From Diplonema papillatum (taxonomy: Eukaryota; Euglenozoa; Diplonemea; Diplonemida; Diplonemidae), in the NCBI GenBank assembly GCA_030068145.1, contig JAPJBO010000003.1, positions 808,501 through 872,500 of the forward strand: a stretch of DNA of 64,000 nucleotides, read 5' to 3'. This document shows, piece by piece, positions 31,701 to 42,500 of the stretch; within the stretch, counting starts at the first letter, position 1, and every line of letters begins with the position of its first letter. A program made the translations under genes and the position numbers. The notes below the pieces were generated by a model. The model was given only the letters and a program-made list of their open reading frames with translations. It did not search any database and was not told the DNA's origin.

Positions 31701-32264
31701 TCCGGTGGACATGACCAAGAGTCGAAGATTAGCGTCGAAACTTCCTGGCTTTTCCGTAGCAGAACGACCACGCCACACCCCAATCCCGAATACCCCCTTA
31801 ACGCGTTAGGGGACTCCACAAGGTTTCACAACGGAGTGACACATCACCCGAAACGAGCTGCACCCTCTCACTTTTCCCAACCCTCTCAACCCCCCCCCCC
31901 TCCAAACCCAAGCCTCTAAGGGCAACCCGAGACTTTGGAATATCGACCTTCTAATCTACAAATAACGCTAGAAAATATTCTACACAAGATGTGCACGCGC
32001 ACATGTATCAGAACAAGTACACGAAGAAGATCGTGGTCTTGGCTTGTAATGCGTTTTTGCGCGACGTAGATACGTATAACTTACACAAGTGCTCTCTCTA
32101 GATTTCTGCCTCCACACTTCGAGCCGGCAAACGTGCAAAACCCCTGAACACAGCTGCACTCCCTTCACCCGCACGACCAAGAAATGCTGGCTGGGCTGGC
32201 CGACAGCTTGGGGCGCGGCGAAGCTGCGATGCTGGACTACGTCACGAAGATCTACAGCCGTTGA
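22752..32264 (+). CDS. Calpain-like protein, predicted catalytically inactive
   Basis: Proposed three-exon gene: 22752-24764, 29646-30773 and 32154-32264 (1083 codons plus stop). Both introns are GT-AG and phase 0. Residues 1-75 come from the repeated 5' unit; about 185-230 is a charged, coiled-coil-like helix; about 270-315 is Pro/Ala-rich. The calpain core starts near 480 (WMRPSQ) with GGLGDVHF at 512-519, where V516 replaces the catalytic Cys. GWWCWYTVDDYLP, LWLPLLQKALAKT-GSY and DLTG are typical protease-core blocks. Exon 2 begins with the His/Asn region: GGRLYEIVD replaces GHAYSV, so His is lost, while KIRNATGG keeps Asn (710) but not NPWG. An acidic linker and a domain III-like beta region follow. 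Calpain-like proteins without catalytic residues are common in flagellates. Confidence is high for exons 1-2 and moderate for exon 3. Confidence 0.75.
24782..24865 (+). repeat. T-element left-end fragment
   Basis: AGGGGACTTTAGAAACCCGG and the following palindromic GGTTTC/GAAACC blocks resemble the left end of the T element at 28925. No right end is found nearby. Confidence 0.5.
24899..25545 (+). repeat. 15-16 bp minisatellite
   Basis: About 40 irregular units of AAAGTTCGGGCGAAGC and variants (GGGTGAAGC, CTGGTGAAGC, CTAAGTTC). The mixed 15/16-bp period destroys any reading frame. A block of about 160 bp is itself duplicated (compare 25150-25270 with 25270-25400). Confidence 0.9.
25604..25677 (-). 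mobile_element. tRNA-derived SINE-like head 1
   Basis: The minus strand shows an A-box-like TATGGTCCACTTCAACAG followed by CGGACCCACAGGTCCG (5-bp anticodon-type stem with a six-base loop) and the B box GGTTCGATCCCCG. The order and spacing are those of a tRNA, but the acceptor stem and seven-base anticodon loop are imperfect, so I read it as a tRNA-derived internal promoter rather than a functional tRNA. Confidence 0.6.
26107..26176 (-). mobile_element. tRNA-derived SINE-like head 2
   Basis: The minus strand reads CATGGTCCAGAGGTTACCAC (A box) and GTGGTTCGATTCCCGCC (B box), 30-35 bases apart. The anticodon arm is degenerate. Same family as the head at 25604. Confidence 0.6.
26368..26432 (+). 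mobile_element. tRNA-derived SINE-like head 3
   Basis: The plus strand reads ATAGCCTAACGGTTACCGC (A box), GGCCCCTGTAGGCC (stem with a six-base loop) and CATGGTTCGATTCCCCC (B box), followed by a T-run at 26439-26450. It is oriented opposite to the other two heads. Confidence 0.65.
26942..27327 (+). pseudogene. Duplicated calpain exon 1 3' part
   Basis: Nearly identical to 24377-24764 (PPLSDEAAARE through SIDVTT). One base is missing in the run encoding AKTRGSY, near 27157, shifting the frame, and one Val is replaced by Gly (LLCGNGW). It still ends at the same GTATAT donor. Together with 28261 it forms a complete exon-intron-exon duplicate inside intron 1. Confidence 0.9.
27698..28235. mobile_element. 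C-tract TIR element 2 (TA target duplication)
   Basis: Ends are CCTACC, a C-run, GTGTTTAAGATCG and its complement, flanked by TA on both sides. The paralogous empty site is visible downstream: the sequence GGTAGTACTAAAAAAA at 29467-29482 corresponds to the same position without insertion, so exactly one TA was duplicated. Inside is repeat J copy 2 (27880-28038) plus extra end motifs at 28044-28070 and 28170-28220. Confidence 0.8.
28261..28785 (+). pseudogene. Duplicated calpain exon 2 5' part, interrupted
   Basis: 28261-28525 is nearly identical to 29646-29898 (HIDEVTKLRASG through GDSEPP). It is then interrupted by about 160 bp carrying the TIR end described at 25864, and resumes at 28688-28785 (QPQGEGQP region in DNA). 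It lacks the rest of the protein. Confidence 0.85.
28925..29457. mobile_element. T element (AGGGGACTTTAAAA inverted ends)
   Basis: Left AGGGGACTTTAAAA and right TTTTAAAGTCCCCT are exact complements. CTGATTAC lies on both sides, a candidate 8-bp target duplication. The paralogous intron copy at 27655-27700 reads straight through (CCTGCGGGGCTGATTACGG), giving the empty site. There is no transposase ORF; the 67-codon frame at 29140 has no resemblance to one. Confidence 0.75.
29516..29630 (+). repeat. Inverted partner L of 32946-33065
   Basis: GGAGGATTAGCCTGTTAGTG through ACAATTAATTGTTATTACG recurs in reverse complement at 32946-33065 with essentially no differences. The first half is itself a hairpin (GGATTAGCCT and AGGCTAATC). 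It is inserted 15 bases upstream of the calpain exon 2 acceptor, where the duplicate intron has no such sequence. The two copies bracket calpain exons 2 and 3. Confidence 0.85.
30774..32153 (+). other. Calpain gene intron 2 (proposed, 1380 bp)
   Basis: Starts GTTGGC and ends CTGAACACAG; phase 0 on both sides. It contains a direct pair (31052-31130 and 31230-31306, AACAGCTGCATGTAGGCTGT), a stem-forming pair (31150-31184 and 31333-31366, CATCTCCGAACGACCG) and repeat G copy 2 (31578-31700). Without this intron the second coding segment runs on to a stop at 31076 through lower-GC sequence unlike the calpain exons. Confidence 0.5.
31578..31700 (+). repeat. Repeat G, copy 2
   Basis: Close copy of 10594-10715, sharing CTAGCCGTAGTTAAAGTGTA and GGTCAACCGGAGACCCTAAA. 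Confidence 0.7.
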
Positions 32265-32945
32265 CCGCAGGTGGCTGAGGTGTTTATCCCAGGCTTCTGA
32301 ATGCCAGCAACAGTACGCTGATGCCCAGCAAACTGGGCCACCTTGCAACCTGAGCTCTGGATCCAACTACGAGCTTTGTAACAGCAGCCGCATTAATATA
32401 TGCTATGTGCTGGCACCAGACCTGCCTGTTTGGAGCTCTGAGCATCGTGCGGACGCCAGTGCCGCTCCGATTGAGCGTGACGCCGCAATCGCACACGAAC
32501 CACGAGCGTCTGCAATCGCCCAGATTAAGAAGAGGCGGGGCCTCCATTGGAAAGGTGAATGGGATTGCTGAATAGGCGGTGAAAAAGATGAATCGTGTGG
32601 ACTCTCAAACGCAGCCGAGGGCGAAATTGCTCAGCCAGCTGATATGGATTATTTCGGCTGGACTGAAAATGGGCGCCGTCGTCGACCGGGCCCTGGTCCA
32701 TGAGGGAGGAACTTGCTCAGCTTAGGACGTTTACCATACCAGCGTCCGCGGCTCGTGTGAGAGTTCAGTCAAGAGTGCTCGCCAGATACAAGAAAGCATG
32801 CGCCACTTTCAGGCACATCAGAGGTCTCTCTTTGAACGGTTGTGAAGTGAAAATGCCCAGGACGCTATCAATCAGCACCACCGCAGCTCCTTCAGGCAGA
32901 AGTTCTCGGAAGTTACTCGCCAGAGGTCTCACTGGAGCTCAGCTC
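32265..32945. other. Calpain 3' flank, no further gene
   Basis: Sequence after the proposed calpain stop codon. A 160-codon frame at 32089-32571 overlaps the last exon in another phase and is not supported. Nothing else is recognised. Confidence 0.4.
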
Positions 32946-33065
32946 TTTTTTCGTAATAACAATTAATTGTAAACACGAAAGAGAACGCTGGCAGCGTGTT
33001 TGGGAGAAGATTAGCCTACCGATCATATTCACTCACTATCACTCACTAACAGGCTAATCCTCCCC
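32946..33065 (-). repeat. Inverted partner L, copy 2
   Basis: Reverse complement of 29516-29630. Together the two copies could form a stem about 115 bp long around a 3.3-kb loop, or represent two insertions of one small element. Confidence 0.85.
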
Positions 33066-33111
33066 CGGCCAGTACACACCATACCGTGGGCTTCGGCTCG
33101 CGAATCCTCGT

Positions 33112-33268
33112 TTGGAGACACCAGCCAGGTGGGGGTTTGGCTGGGGCGGCACATCTGTTGCACATTAACGCAGGTGTCCAAAGGCAAGCTCAGCGGGAAC
33201 AGAAATCTCGCGTAGAGCATAAGGGTAAAAGCTTGCTCGATACACGATGATGGTGGCCTATTTCCAAC
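33112..33268 (+). rRNA. 28S rRNA fragment upstream of the 8.9-kb piece
   Basis: Conserved LSU text CAGGTGGGGGTTTGGCTGGG, GCGGCACATCTGTTGCAC, TAACGCAGGTGTCC, GGGAACAGAAATCTC, AAGGGTAAAAGC and GGTGGCCTAT. In an intact LSU this segment lies immediately before TTACCACAGGGATAACTGG, which begins the piece at 8893. The two are thus adjacent, non-overlapping pieces of one gene, now 24 kb apart in this window. Confidence 0.88.
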
Positions 33269-33428
33269 ACCGACAACAAGGTCGCTTCTACAAGAAATCC
33301 ACCCATGCGGCAGCGCTAACGTCACAACGCGGGAAGGGGTCTTCTTCATCATCCGCGCAGGGCAGCTTTATGAGGCGCATGAGGATATGAGCACCTTCAT
33401 GCTTGGTTCCTGCATCACTGCCCGCATA

Positions 33429-33690
33429 CCGACCCCAACCCAAGGACCGAAACACGGCGCAGATAGGACCAGTGCGGTGGTGAGCACATATTATGGTGAG
33501 CCATTTCATGCACGTTCTTGCGTTCTTGCAACCCCCCTCCCCCAACCCCTCCTGTGACGAGCTACTAACAGCCGTCTGGCAAATCAGACCCACACCGCTG
33601 TCCTGTCTGCACACTCAGGTTCCGCGCTGATGATGGTCCGCCTTATGTGTCCGTGGCTTGTAGGACCGAAACACGGCGCAGACGGGACCA
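33429..33690 (+). repeat. Repeat D, copies 2 and 3
   Basis: 33429-33485 and 33555-33690 match parts of 190-335 (CCGAAACACGGCGCAGA, CACACCGCTGTCCTGTC, ATGGTCCGCCTTATG). The region before it, 33269-33428, shows nothing else. Confidence 0.6.
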
Positions 33691-33748
33691 GCCATCCATC
33701 TATTCATTCCAAGCACGTTCTTGCAATCCCCAACGCCTCCGGTTTCAA

Positions 33749-34035
33749 GAAAGAAGAAGAAGAAAAAGAAAAAGGCCGCTCCTGGTCCAGGAACGTGACG
33801 GTCAACCACAGCTTGCAAAGCTGGAGTCGGAGGCAGCACAGTGCCACAACCCCGTCCGCTCTGCCCTGCGGCTGACCGTCTCGACGAGCTTGTGTTCAGC
33901 GCGAGCGCCAAGCCCCAAGGTGCGCCAAGCCTTGATGCTTTTAGTTTGGGAAATCGGTAGCCGTAGGCCCGTGGCTCTGCAGTACCGCCGAACACGTGAA
34001 GCTTGGCTCCCGTGTAGCAGGCTTTCCCTGGTACC
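33749..34035 (+). repeat. Repeat R, copy 4
   Basis: Plus-strand copy with a short deletion near GGTAGCCGTAGGCCC. It begins after the GA-rich run and ends CTTTCCCTGGTACC. Confidence 0.75.
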
Positions 34036-34239
34036 TAATCCCCAACCCCTCTGGTTTCAAAAGAAACCAAGATAGAGCAATCCGTGTAGATCCAGGGGGG
34101 GAAAAGAAGATAACGAAACCCGATGAAGCGCCCGTCCCCCCTTCTTTGGGGGAGCGGCTCGAGCTCGACAGCAGGAACAGCTCAGGGCCACATTCATTGC
34201 GAATGTGTTCGTGGCGTCGGTCGCAGGAGTTCTTTTCTT

Positions 34240-34457
34240 GTATAAGCACCTGCTTTGTAGGAAATACTTGAGGAGGCTGCCAGCTGCAAAAGATCAAAGG
34301 AGGTAAATGTGTTGTAGCCCACACGAAACACAGGTGAATCTGGGTTCAGTGGCGGGCGTAAGCGTTCAACAAAGAAGACCCATTTTGTAGTTGTATTGTT
34401 TCTCCCCCTCTAGCCTCCTTCGAAGTAAGCACAAGGCAGCCCTCGAGTATTTTTTTG
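34240..34457 (+). mobile_element. F1 element, copy 6
   Basis: Complete copy with the GTATAAGCACCTGCTTTGTA leader, the central CGTAAGCGTTCAACAAAGAA, the CCCCCTCTAG tract and CCTCGAGTATTTTTT. The preceding interval 34036-34239 is unassigned. Confidence 0.8.
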
Positions 34458-34635
34458 GCTAGCCAAAGAGAGTAAAAGAGTGAGAGAGGACGTACAGTAG
34501 TGAGTAGAGTGAAAAAGAAAGGAGGTTAGCACGGACTACCAGACCAGCGGAGACCACCGCAAAAAAGAAACCCCCCCCTCTTTTTTTTTTTAGCCACATG
34601 CAATGTGTGAGGAAACTGAACCGCCCAAGTAGGAC

Positions 34636-34750
34636 CTTCTGATCATGATCATTTGCCAAATTTGCCACCTGAAACCACGTCCAGGATTTGGGCTCAGGGT
34701 AGTGCGGTCAACGAAAACTCTCCCTTTCTACTTTCTCCTACTCTCGCGGT
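34636..34750 (+). repeat. Repeat K, copy 2
   Basis: Copy of 19590-19705 with a small insertion (GGGTAGTGCG). 34751-35024 holds no recognised gene. Confidence 0.7.
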
Positions 34751-35024
34751 GTACGGTTTCCTTACCTTATCCCACAAACCAGCACCAATAACAGCGGTCC
34801 CCCCTTCTTTGGAGGGGAGCGGCTCGACGAGCTCGCAAGCAGGAACAGTTCTCCTTGTCTTCGACTGCGCGGGTGTCCCGTACTCTAGATCAAGCAAGGC
34901 AGCGGATGCAGAAGGCCTGTACGAGCCTGTTGGGGCTCTCGCTTCCACCCAAAATGACGCCGTAGTTCGAATGTGTTTGTTCTCCCGTCGGCTGCTGTTC
35001 TTGCGCTCGCATGGAGGAAGGCCT

Positions 35025-35410
35025 CATCAGTGACTCTCTGGACGGACGCCTCATCATCATGGTGGGCCGCAGTCCTGGAGGGCGAACCTGAGTGGATATC
35101 GCAGGGCCCGTTCTTGAAGTTGAGGCACACTCACATCTGTTTGAAGGAGTTGTTTGCGGTCCTGAGGGGCATACACCTGACCGCAAGGTTTCACACGAAT
35201 ACCGTGAGACTCATGGTTGACTACCTTCCGGCTGTCCAGCGTCTCATCAAGGGGCACTCGAAGAACTTTGCAGCAAATGTCCTTTTTGGCGAGGATTTTT
35301 GATGCTGCGCGGGCGACCGTCCTTGTCATCAGTGCCGAGTGGGTACCGACTGATAAACAGAGAGCCGACCCGTACACCCGCGGGGTGCTAGCCAGAGAGG
35401 ACGACACGCC
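35025..35410 (+). pseudogene. Retroelement RNase H fragment
   Basis: Nearly identical to 54290-54675. It encodes the RNase H blocks TLWTDASSSWW, LKELFAVLRG, LMVDYLPAV and QRADPYTRGV, so D, E, D and D positions are present, but a frameshift near 35285 (extra T in CCTTTTTGGC) separates the third and fourth. Both ends are abrupt: similarity starts at CTCATCAGTGACTCTCTGG and stops at GACGACACGCCAG. There is no reverse transcriptase upstream. 35411-35876 holds nothing recognised. Confidence 0.85.
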
Positions 35411-35876
35411 AGTGGCCAGAGGCTTCTTTCATCAGCGACACAGCAACGCGTTTCAGAGTGCCGCGCAGTCTGGATTTCCCGCCTTGCAAATACGACCAGC
35501 AACCAAGTTGCAGTCGATTTTGCTCTTCCTTTATTTCCTTCCGAGGCGTTCTCAAAGGCGAGCCCGGTTCTTATGTATACAGCGTTTCTATTAGCTATTT
35601 TTCCTACTCCCTTCTTCGTTTCTGTTTATAAGCGCTGTCCTCGTAGATCTCTTTTTGAATATAAGACAGCCAGAGAATTCTTCACCGCGCAGCTTCTTTT
35701 TCGAAGAAGGCGAGGGACAGAGTGTTGCTGCCGATGGCTTGTTTTCGATGGCTATTCTCCCTCGTTTTTTTTTTAGTACCACCCGCTTGCGGGTTGCATC
35801 GCCATGTGTCGGGAAGGCGATACAAATGCGTTCAGTCGGTGTGTTTAGTGGTTGATCAGAACTCCTCGCCTGTAGG

Positions 35877-36123
35877 AGAGAAGAAGAAAGAAAAAGGCCG
35901 CTCCTGGTCCAGCAACGTGACGGTCCACCACAGCTTCCAAGCAGCACAGAGCTACAACCCCGTCCGCTCTGCCCTGTGGCTGGCCGTCTTGACGAGTTCA
36001 GCGCAAGCAAGCCCCAAGGTGCTCCGCGCCTTGCTGCTTTAGTTTGGGAAATCGGTAGCCACTTGACCCGTAGGCCCGTGGCTCTGAAGACGTGAACCTT
36101 GTAGCAGGCTTTTCCTTGGTACC
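35877..36123 (+). repeat. Repeat R, copy 5 (shortened)
   Basis: Diverged copy with internal deletions (CAAAGCTTGAGTCGGAGG is missing) ending TTTTCCTTGGTACC. The next interval to 36584 has a short CAGACG microsatellite at 36425-36480 and no gene. Confidence 0.7.
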
Positions 36124-36584
36124 CTAGCCTGTAGGAGAAACAAAGTTATGAACAAGGCCGTCGGCGCATTTTACGGAAGTTGCGTTGGTAGGTTCAGCTC
36201 GCGTCCCGTCTAGCGAGAGCTGCCAAGAAAGTGGCGTCGGCAGCTGTGACGCCACCAGCGAAACGCAAAGAAAAGTTGATTGAACGCGACGAAATGGGCT
36301 TCGGGAGAGGTTCTGGAAAACAATCAGACGTGTAGTGTGGTGACCACCCGGAACTGTGTTGCTCAGGCGACTGCATCAGACACAAGTTTGATCCAAGAGC
36401 TCCCGAGCCTGGGCCAGTGTTGCCTGCAGACGCGTCTGCAGACGACTTTTGAAAAGAAACTGCAGACGCAGACGCAGACGGCTGACTATCAGTTGGATTA
36501 CGACAATCGCTGTCAGTCCCTGCTTTTCCTTTTGAGCAGTCAACGTGAGAAAAAACAGTCAGCGCCGCGCACTTAATTCCTGTC

Positions 36585-39500
36585 CACCTGCCAGTTGCGC
36601 AATCTCAAAGGTGACTCTCCATTATCGCAACAATATACCAATCTCGAAGGTGACTCTCTACTATCGCAACAATATACCAATCTCGAAGGTGACTCTCCAT
36701 TATCGCAACAATATACCAATCTCGAAGGTGACTCTCTACTATCGCAACAATATACCAATCTCGAAGGTGACTCTCCATTATCGCAACAATATACCAATCT
36801 CGAAGGTGACTCTCTACTATCGCAACAATATACCAATCTCGAAGGTGACTCTCTACTATCGCAACAATATACCAATCTCGAAGGTGACTCTCCATTATCG
36901 CAACAATATACCAATCTCGAAGGTGACTCTCTACTATCGCAACAATATACCAATCTCGAAGGTGACTCTCTATTATCGCAACAATATACCAATCTCGAAG
37001 GTGACTCTCTACTATCGCAACAATATACCAATCTCGAAGGTGACTCTCTACTATCGCAACAATATACCAATCTCGAAGGTGACTCTCCATTATCGCAACA
37101 ATATACCAATCTCGAAGGTGACTCTCTACTATCGCAACAATATACCAATCTCGAAGGTGACTCTCCACTATCGCAACAATATACCAATCTCGAAGGTGAC
37201 TCTCTACTATCGCAACAATATACCAATCTCGAAGGTGACTCTCTACTATCGCAACAATATACCAATCTCGAAGGTGACTCTCTACTATCGCAACAATATA
37301 CCAATCTCGAAGGTGACTCTCTACTATCGCAACAATATACCAATCTCGAAGGTGACTCTCTACTATCGCAACAATATACCAATCTCGAAGGTGACTCTCT
37401 ACTATCGCAACAATATACCAATCTCGAAGGTGACTCTCTACTATCGCAACAATATACCAATCTCGAAGGTGACTCTCTACTATCGCAACAATATACCAAT
37501 CTCGAAGGTGACTCTCTACTATCGCAACAATATACCAATCTCGAAGGTGACTCTCTACTATCGCAACAATATACCAATCTCGAAGGTGACTCTCTACTAT
37601 CGCAACAATATACCAATCTCGAAGGTGACTCTCTACTATCGCAACAATATACCAATCTCGAAGGTGACTCTCTACTATCGCAACAATATACCAATCTCGA
37701 AGGTGACTCTCTACTATCGCAACAATATACCAATCTCGAAGGTGACTCTCTACTATCGCAACAATATACCAATCTCGAAGGTGACTCTCTACTATCGCAA
37801 CAATATACCAATCTCGAAGGTGACTCTCTACTATCGCAACAATATACCAATCTCGAAGGTGACTCTCCATTATCGCAACAATATACCAATCTCGAAGGTG
37901 ACTCTCTACTATCGCAACAATATACCAATCTCGAAGGTGACTCTCTACTATCGCAACAATATACCAATCTCGAAGGTGACTCTCTACTATCGCAACAATA
38001 TACCAATCTCGAAGGTGACTCTCTACTATCGCAACAATATACCAATCTCGAAGGTGACTCTCTACTATCGCAACAATATAACAATCTCGAAGGTGACTCT
38101 CTACTATCGCAACAATATACCAATCTCGAAGGTGACTCTCTACTATCGCAACAATATACCAATCTCGAAGGTGACTCTCTACTATCGCAACAATATACCA
38201 ATCTCGAAGGTGACTCTCTACTATCGCAACAATATACCAATCTCGAAGGTGACTCTCTACTATCGCAACAATATACCAATCTCGAAGGTGACTCTCTACT
38301 ATCGCAACAATATACCAATCTCGAAGGTGACTCTCTACTATCGCAACAATATACCAATCTCGAAGGTGACTCTCTACTATCGCAACAATATACCAATCTC
38401 GAAGGTGACTCTCTACTATCGCAACAATATACCAATCTCGAAGGTGACTCTCTACTATCGCAACAATATACCAATCTCGAAGGTGACTCTCTACTATCGC
38501 AACAATATACCAATCTCGAAGGTGACTCTCTACTATCGCAACAATATACCAATCTCGAAGGTGACTCTCTACTATCGCAACAATATACCAATCTCGAAGG
38601 TGACTCTCTACTATCGCAACAATATACCAATCTCGAAGGTGACTCTCTACTATCGCAACAATATACCAATCTCGAAGGTGACTCTCTACTATCGCAACAA
38701 TATACCAATCTCGAAGGTGACTCTCTACTATCGCAACAATATACCAATCTCGAAGGTGACTCTCTACTATCGCAACAATATACCAATCTCGAAGGTGACT
38801 CTCTACTATCGCAACAATATACCAATCTCGAAGGTGACTCTCTACTATCGCAACAATATACCAATCTCGAAGGTGACTCTCTACTATCGCAACAATATAC
38901 CAATCTCGAAGGTGACTCTCTACTATCGCAACAATATACCAATCTCGAAGGTGACTCTCCATTATCGCAACAATATACCAATCTCGAAGGTGACTCTCTA
39001 CTATCGCAACAATATACCAATCTCGAAGGTGACTCTCTACTATCGCAACAATATACCAATCTCGAAGGTGACTCTCTACTATCGCAACAATATACCAATC
39101 TCGAAGGTGACTCTCTACTATCGCAACAATATACCAATCTCGAAGGTGACTCTCTACTATCGCAACAATATACCAATCTCGAAGGTGACTCTCTACTATC
39201 GCAACAATATACCAATCTCGAAGGTGACTCTCTACTATCGCAACAATATACCAATCTCGAAGGTGACTCTCTACTATCGCAACAATATAACCAATCTCGA
39301 AGGTGACTCTCCACTATCGCAACAATATACCAATCTCGAAGGTGACTCTCTACTATCGCAACAATATACCAATCTCGAAGGTGACTCTCTACTATCGCAA
39401 CAATATACCAATCTCGAAGGTGACTCTCTACTATCGCAACAATATACCAATCTCGAAGGTGACTCTCTACTATCGCAACAATATACCAATCTCGAAGGTG

Positions 39501-42500
39501 ACTCTCTACTATCGCAACAATATACCAATCTCGAAGGTGACTCTCTACTATCGCAACAATATACCAATCTCGAAGGTGACTCTCTACTATCGCAACAATA
39601 TACCAATCTCGAAGGTGACTCTCTACTATCGCAACAATATACCAATCTCGAAGGTGACTCTCTACTATCGCAACAATATACCAATCTCGAAGGTGACTCT
39701 CTACTATCGCAACAATATACCAATCTCGAAGGTGACTCTCTACTATCGCAACAATATACCAATCTCGAAGGTGACTCTCTACTATCGCAACAATATACCA
39801 ATCTCGAAGGTGACTCTCTACTATCGCAACAATATACCAATCTCGAAGGTGACTCTCTACTATCGCAACAATATACCAATCTCGAAGGTGACTCTCTACT
39901 ATCGCAACAATATACCAATCTCGAAGGTGACTCTCTACTATCGCAACAATATACCAATCTCGAAGGTGACTCTCTACTATCGCAACAATATACCAATCTC
40001 GAAGGTGACTCTCTACTATCGCAACAATATACCAATCTCGAAGGTGACTCTCTACTATCGCAACAATATACCAATCTCGAAGGTGACTCTCTACTATCGC
40101 AACAATATACCAATCTCGAAGGTGACTCTCTACTATCGCAACAATATACCAATCTCGAAGGTGACTCTCTACTATCGCAACAATATACCAATCTCGAAGG
40201 TGACTCTCTACTATCGCAACAATATACCAATCTCGAAGGTGACTCTCTACTATCGCAACAATATACCAATCTCGAAGGTGACTCTCTACTATCGCAACAA
40301 TATACCAATCTCGAAGGTGACTCTCTACTATCGCAACAATATACCAATCTCGAAGGTGACTCTCTACTATCGCAACAATATACCAATCTCGAAGGTGACT
40401 CTCTACTATCGCAACAATATACCAATCTCGAAGGTGACTCTCCATTATCGCAACAATATACCAATCTCGAAGGTGACTCTCTACTATCGCAACAATATAC
40501 CAATCTCGAAGGTGACTCTCTACTATCGCAACAATATACCAATCTCGAAGGTGACTCTCTACTATCGCAACAATATACCAATCTCGAAGGTGACTCTCTA
40601 CTATCGCAACAATATACCAATCTCGAAGGTGACTCTCTACTATCGCAACAATATACCAATCTCGAAGGTGACTCTCTACTATCGCAACAATATACCAATC
40701 TCGAAGGTGACTCTCTACTATCGCAACAATATACCAATCTCGAAGGTGACTCTCCACTATCGCAACAATATACCAATCTCGAAGGTGACTCTCCATTATC
40801 GCAACAATATACCAATCTCGAAGGTGACTCTCCACTATCGCAACAATATACCAATCTCGAAGGTGACTCTCCATTATCGCAACAATATACCAATCTCGAA
40901 GGTGACTCTCCATTATCACAACAATAAACCAATCTCGAAGGTGACTCTCCACTATCGCAACAATATAACAATCTCGAAGGTGACTCTCCATTATCACAAC
41001 AATAAACCAATCTCGAAGGTGACTCTCCACTATCGCAACAATATAACAATCTCGAAGGTGACTCTCCATTATCGCAACAATAAACCAATCTCGAAGGTGA
41101 CTCTCCATTATCACAACAATATAACCAATCTCGAAGGTGACTCTCCACTATCGCAACAATATACCAATCTCGAAGGTGACTCTCTACTATCGCAACAATA
41201 TAACAATCTCGAAGGTGACTCTCCATTATCGCAACAATATACCAATCTCGAAGGTGACTCTCTACTATCGCAACAATATAACAATCTCGAAGGTGACTCT
41301 CCATTATCGCAACAATATACCAATCTCGAAGGTGACTCTCTACTATCGCAACAATATACCAATCTCGAAGGTGACTCTCTACTATCGCAACAATATACCA
41401 ATCTCGAAGGTGACTCTCTACTATCGCAACAATATACCAATCTCGAAGGTGACTCTCTACTATCGCAACAATATACCAATCTCGAAGGTGACTCTCTACT
41501 ATCGCAACAATATACCAATCTCGAAGGTGACTCTCTACTATCGCAACAATATACCAATCTCGAAGGTGACTCTCTACTATCGCAACAATATACCAATCTC
41601 GAAGGTGACTCTCTACTATCGCAACAATATACCAATCTCGAAGGTGACTCTCTACTATCGCAACAATATACCAATCTCGAAGGTGACTCTCTACTATCGC
41701 AACAATATACCAATCTCGAAGGTGACTCTCTACTATCGCAACAATATACCAATCTCGAAGGTGACTCTCTACTATCGCAACAATATACCAATCTCGAAGG
41801 TGACTCTCTACTATCGCAACAATATACCAATCTCGAAGGTGACTCTCTACTATCGCAACAATATACCAATCTCGAAGGTGACTCTCTACTATCGCAACAA
41901 TATAACAATCTCGAAGGTGACTCTCCATTATCACAACAATAAACCAATCTCGAAGGTGACTCTCCACTATCGCAACAATATACCAATCTCGAAGGTGACT
42001 CTCTACTATCGCAACAATATACCAATCTCGAAGGTGACTCTCTACTATCGCAACAATATACCAATCTCGAAGGTGACTCTCTATTATCGCAACAATATAC
42101 CAATCTCGAAGGTGACTCTCTACTATCGCAACAATATACCAATCTCGAAGGTGACTCTCTACTATCGCAACAATATAACAATCTCGAAGGTGACTCTCTA
42201 CTATCGCAACAATATACCAATCTCGAAGGTGACTCTCTACTATCGCAACAATATACCAATCTCGAAGGTGACTCTCTACTATCGCAACAATATACCAATC
42301 TCGAAGGTGACTCTCTACTATCGCAACAATATACCAATCTCGAAGGTGACTCTCTACTATCGCAACAATATACCAATCTCGAAGGTGACTCTCTATTATC
42401 GCAACAATATACCAATCTCGAAGGTGACTCTCCATTATCACAACAATATACCAATCTCGAAGGTGACTCTCTACTATCGCAACAATATACCAATCTCGAA

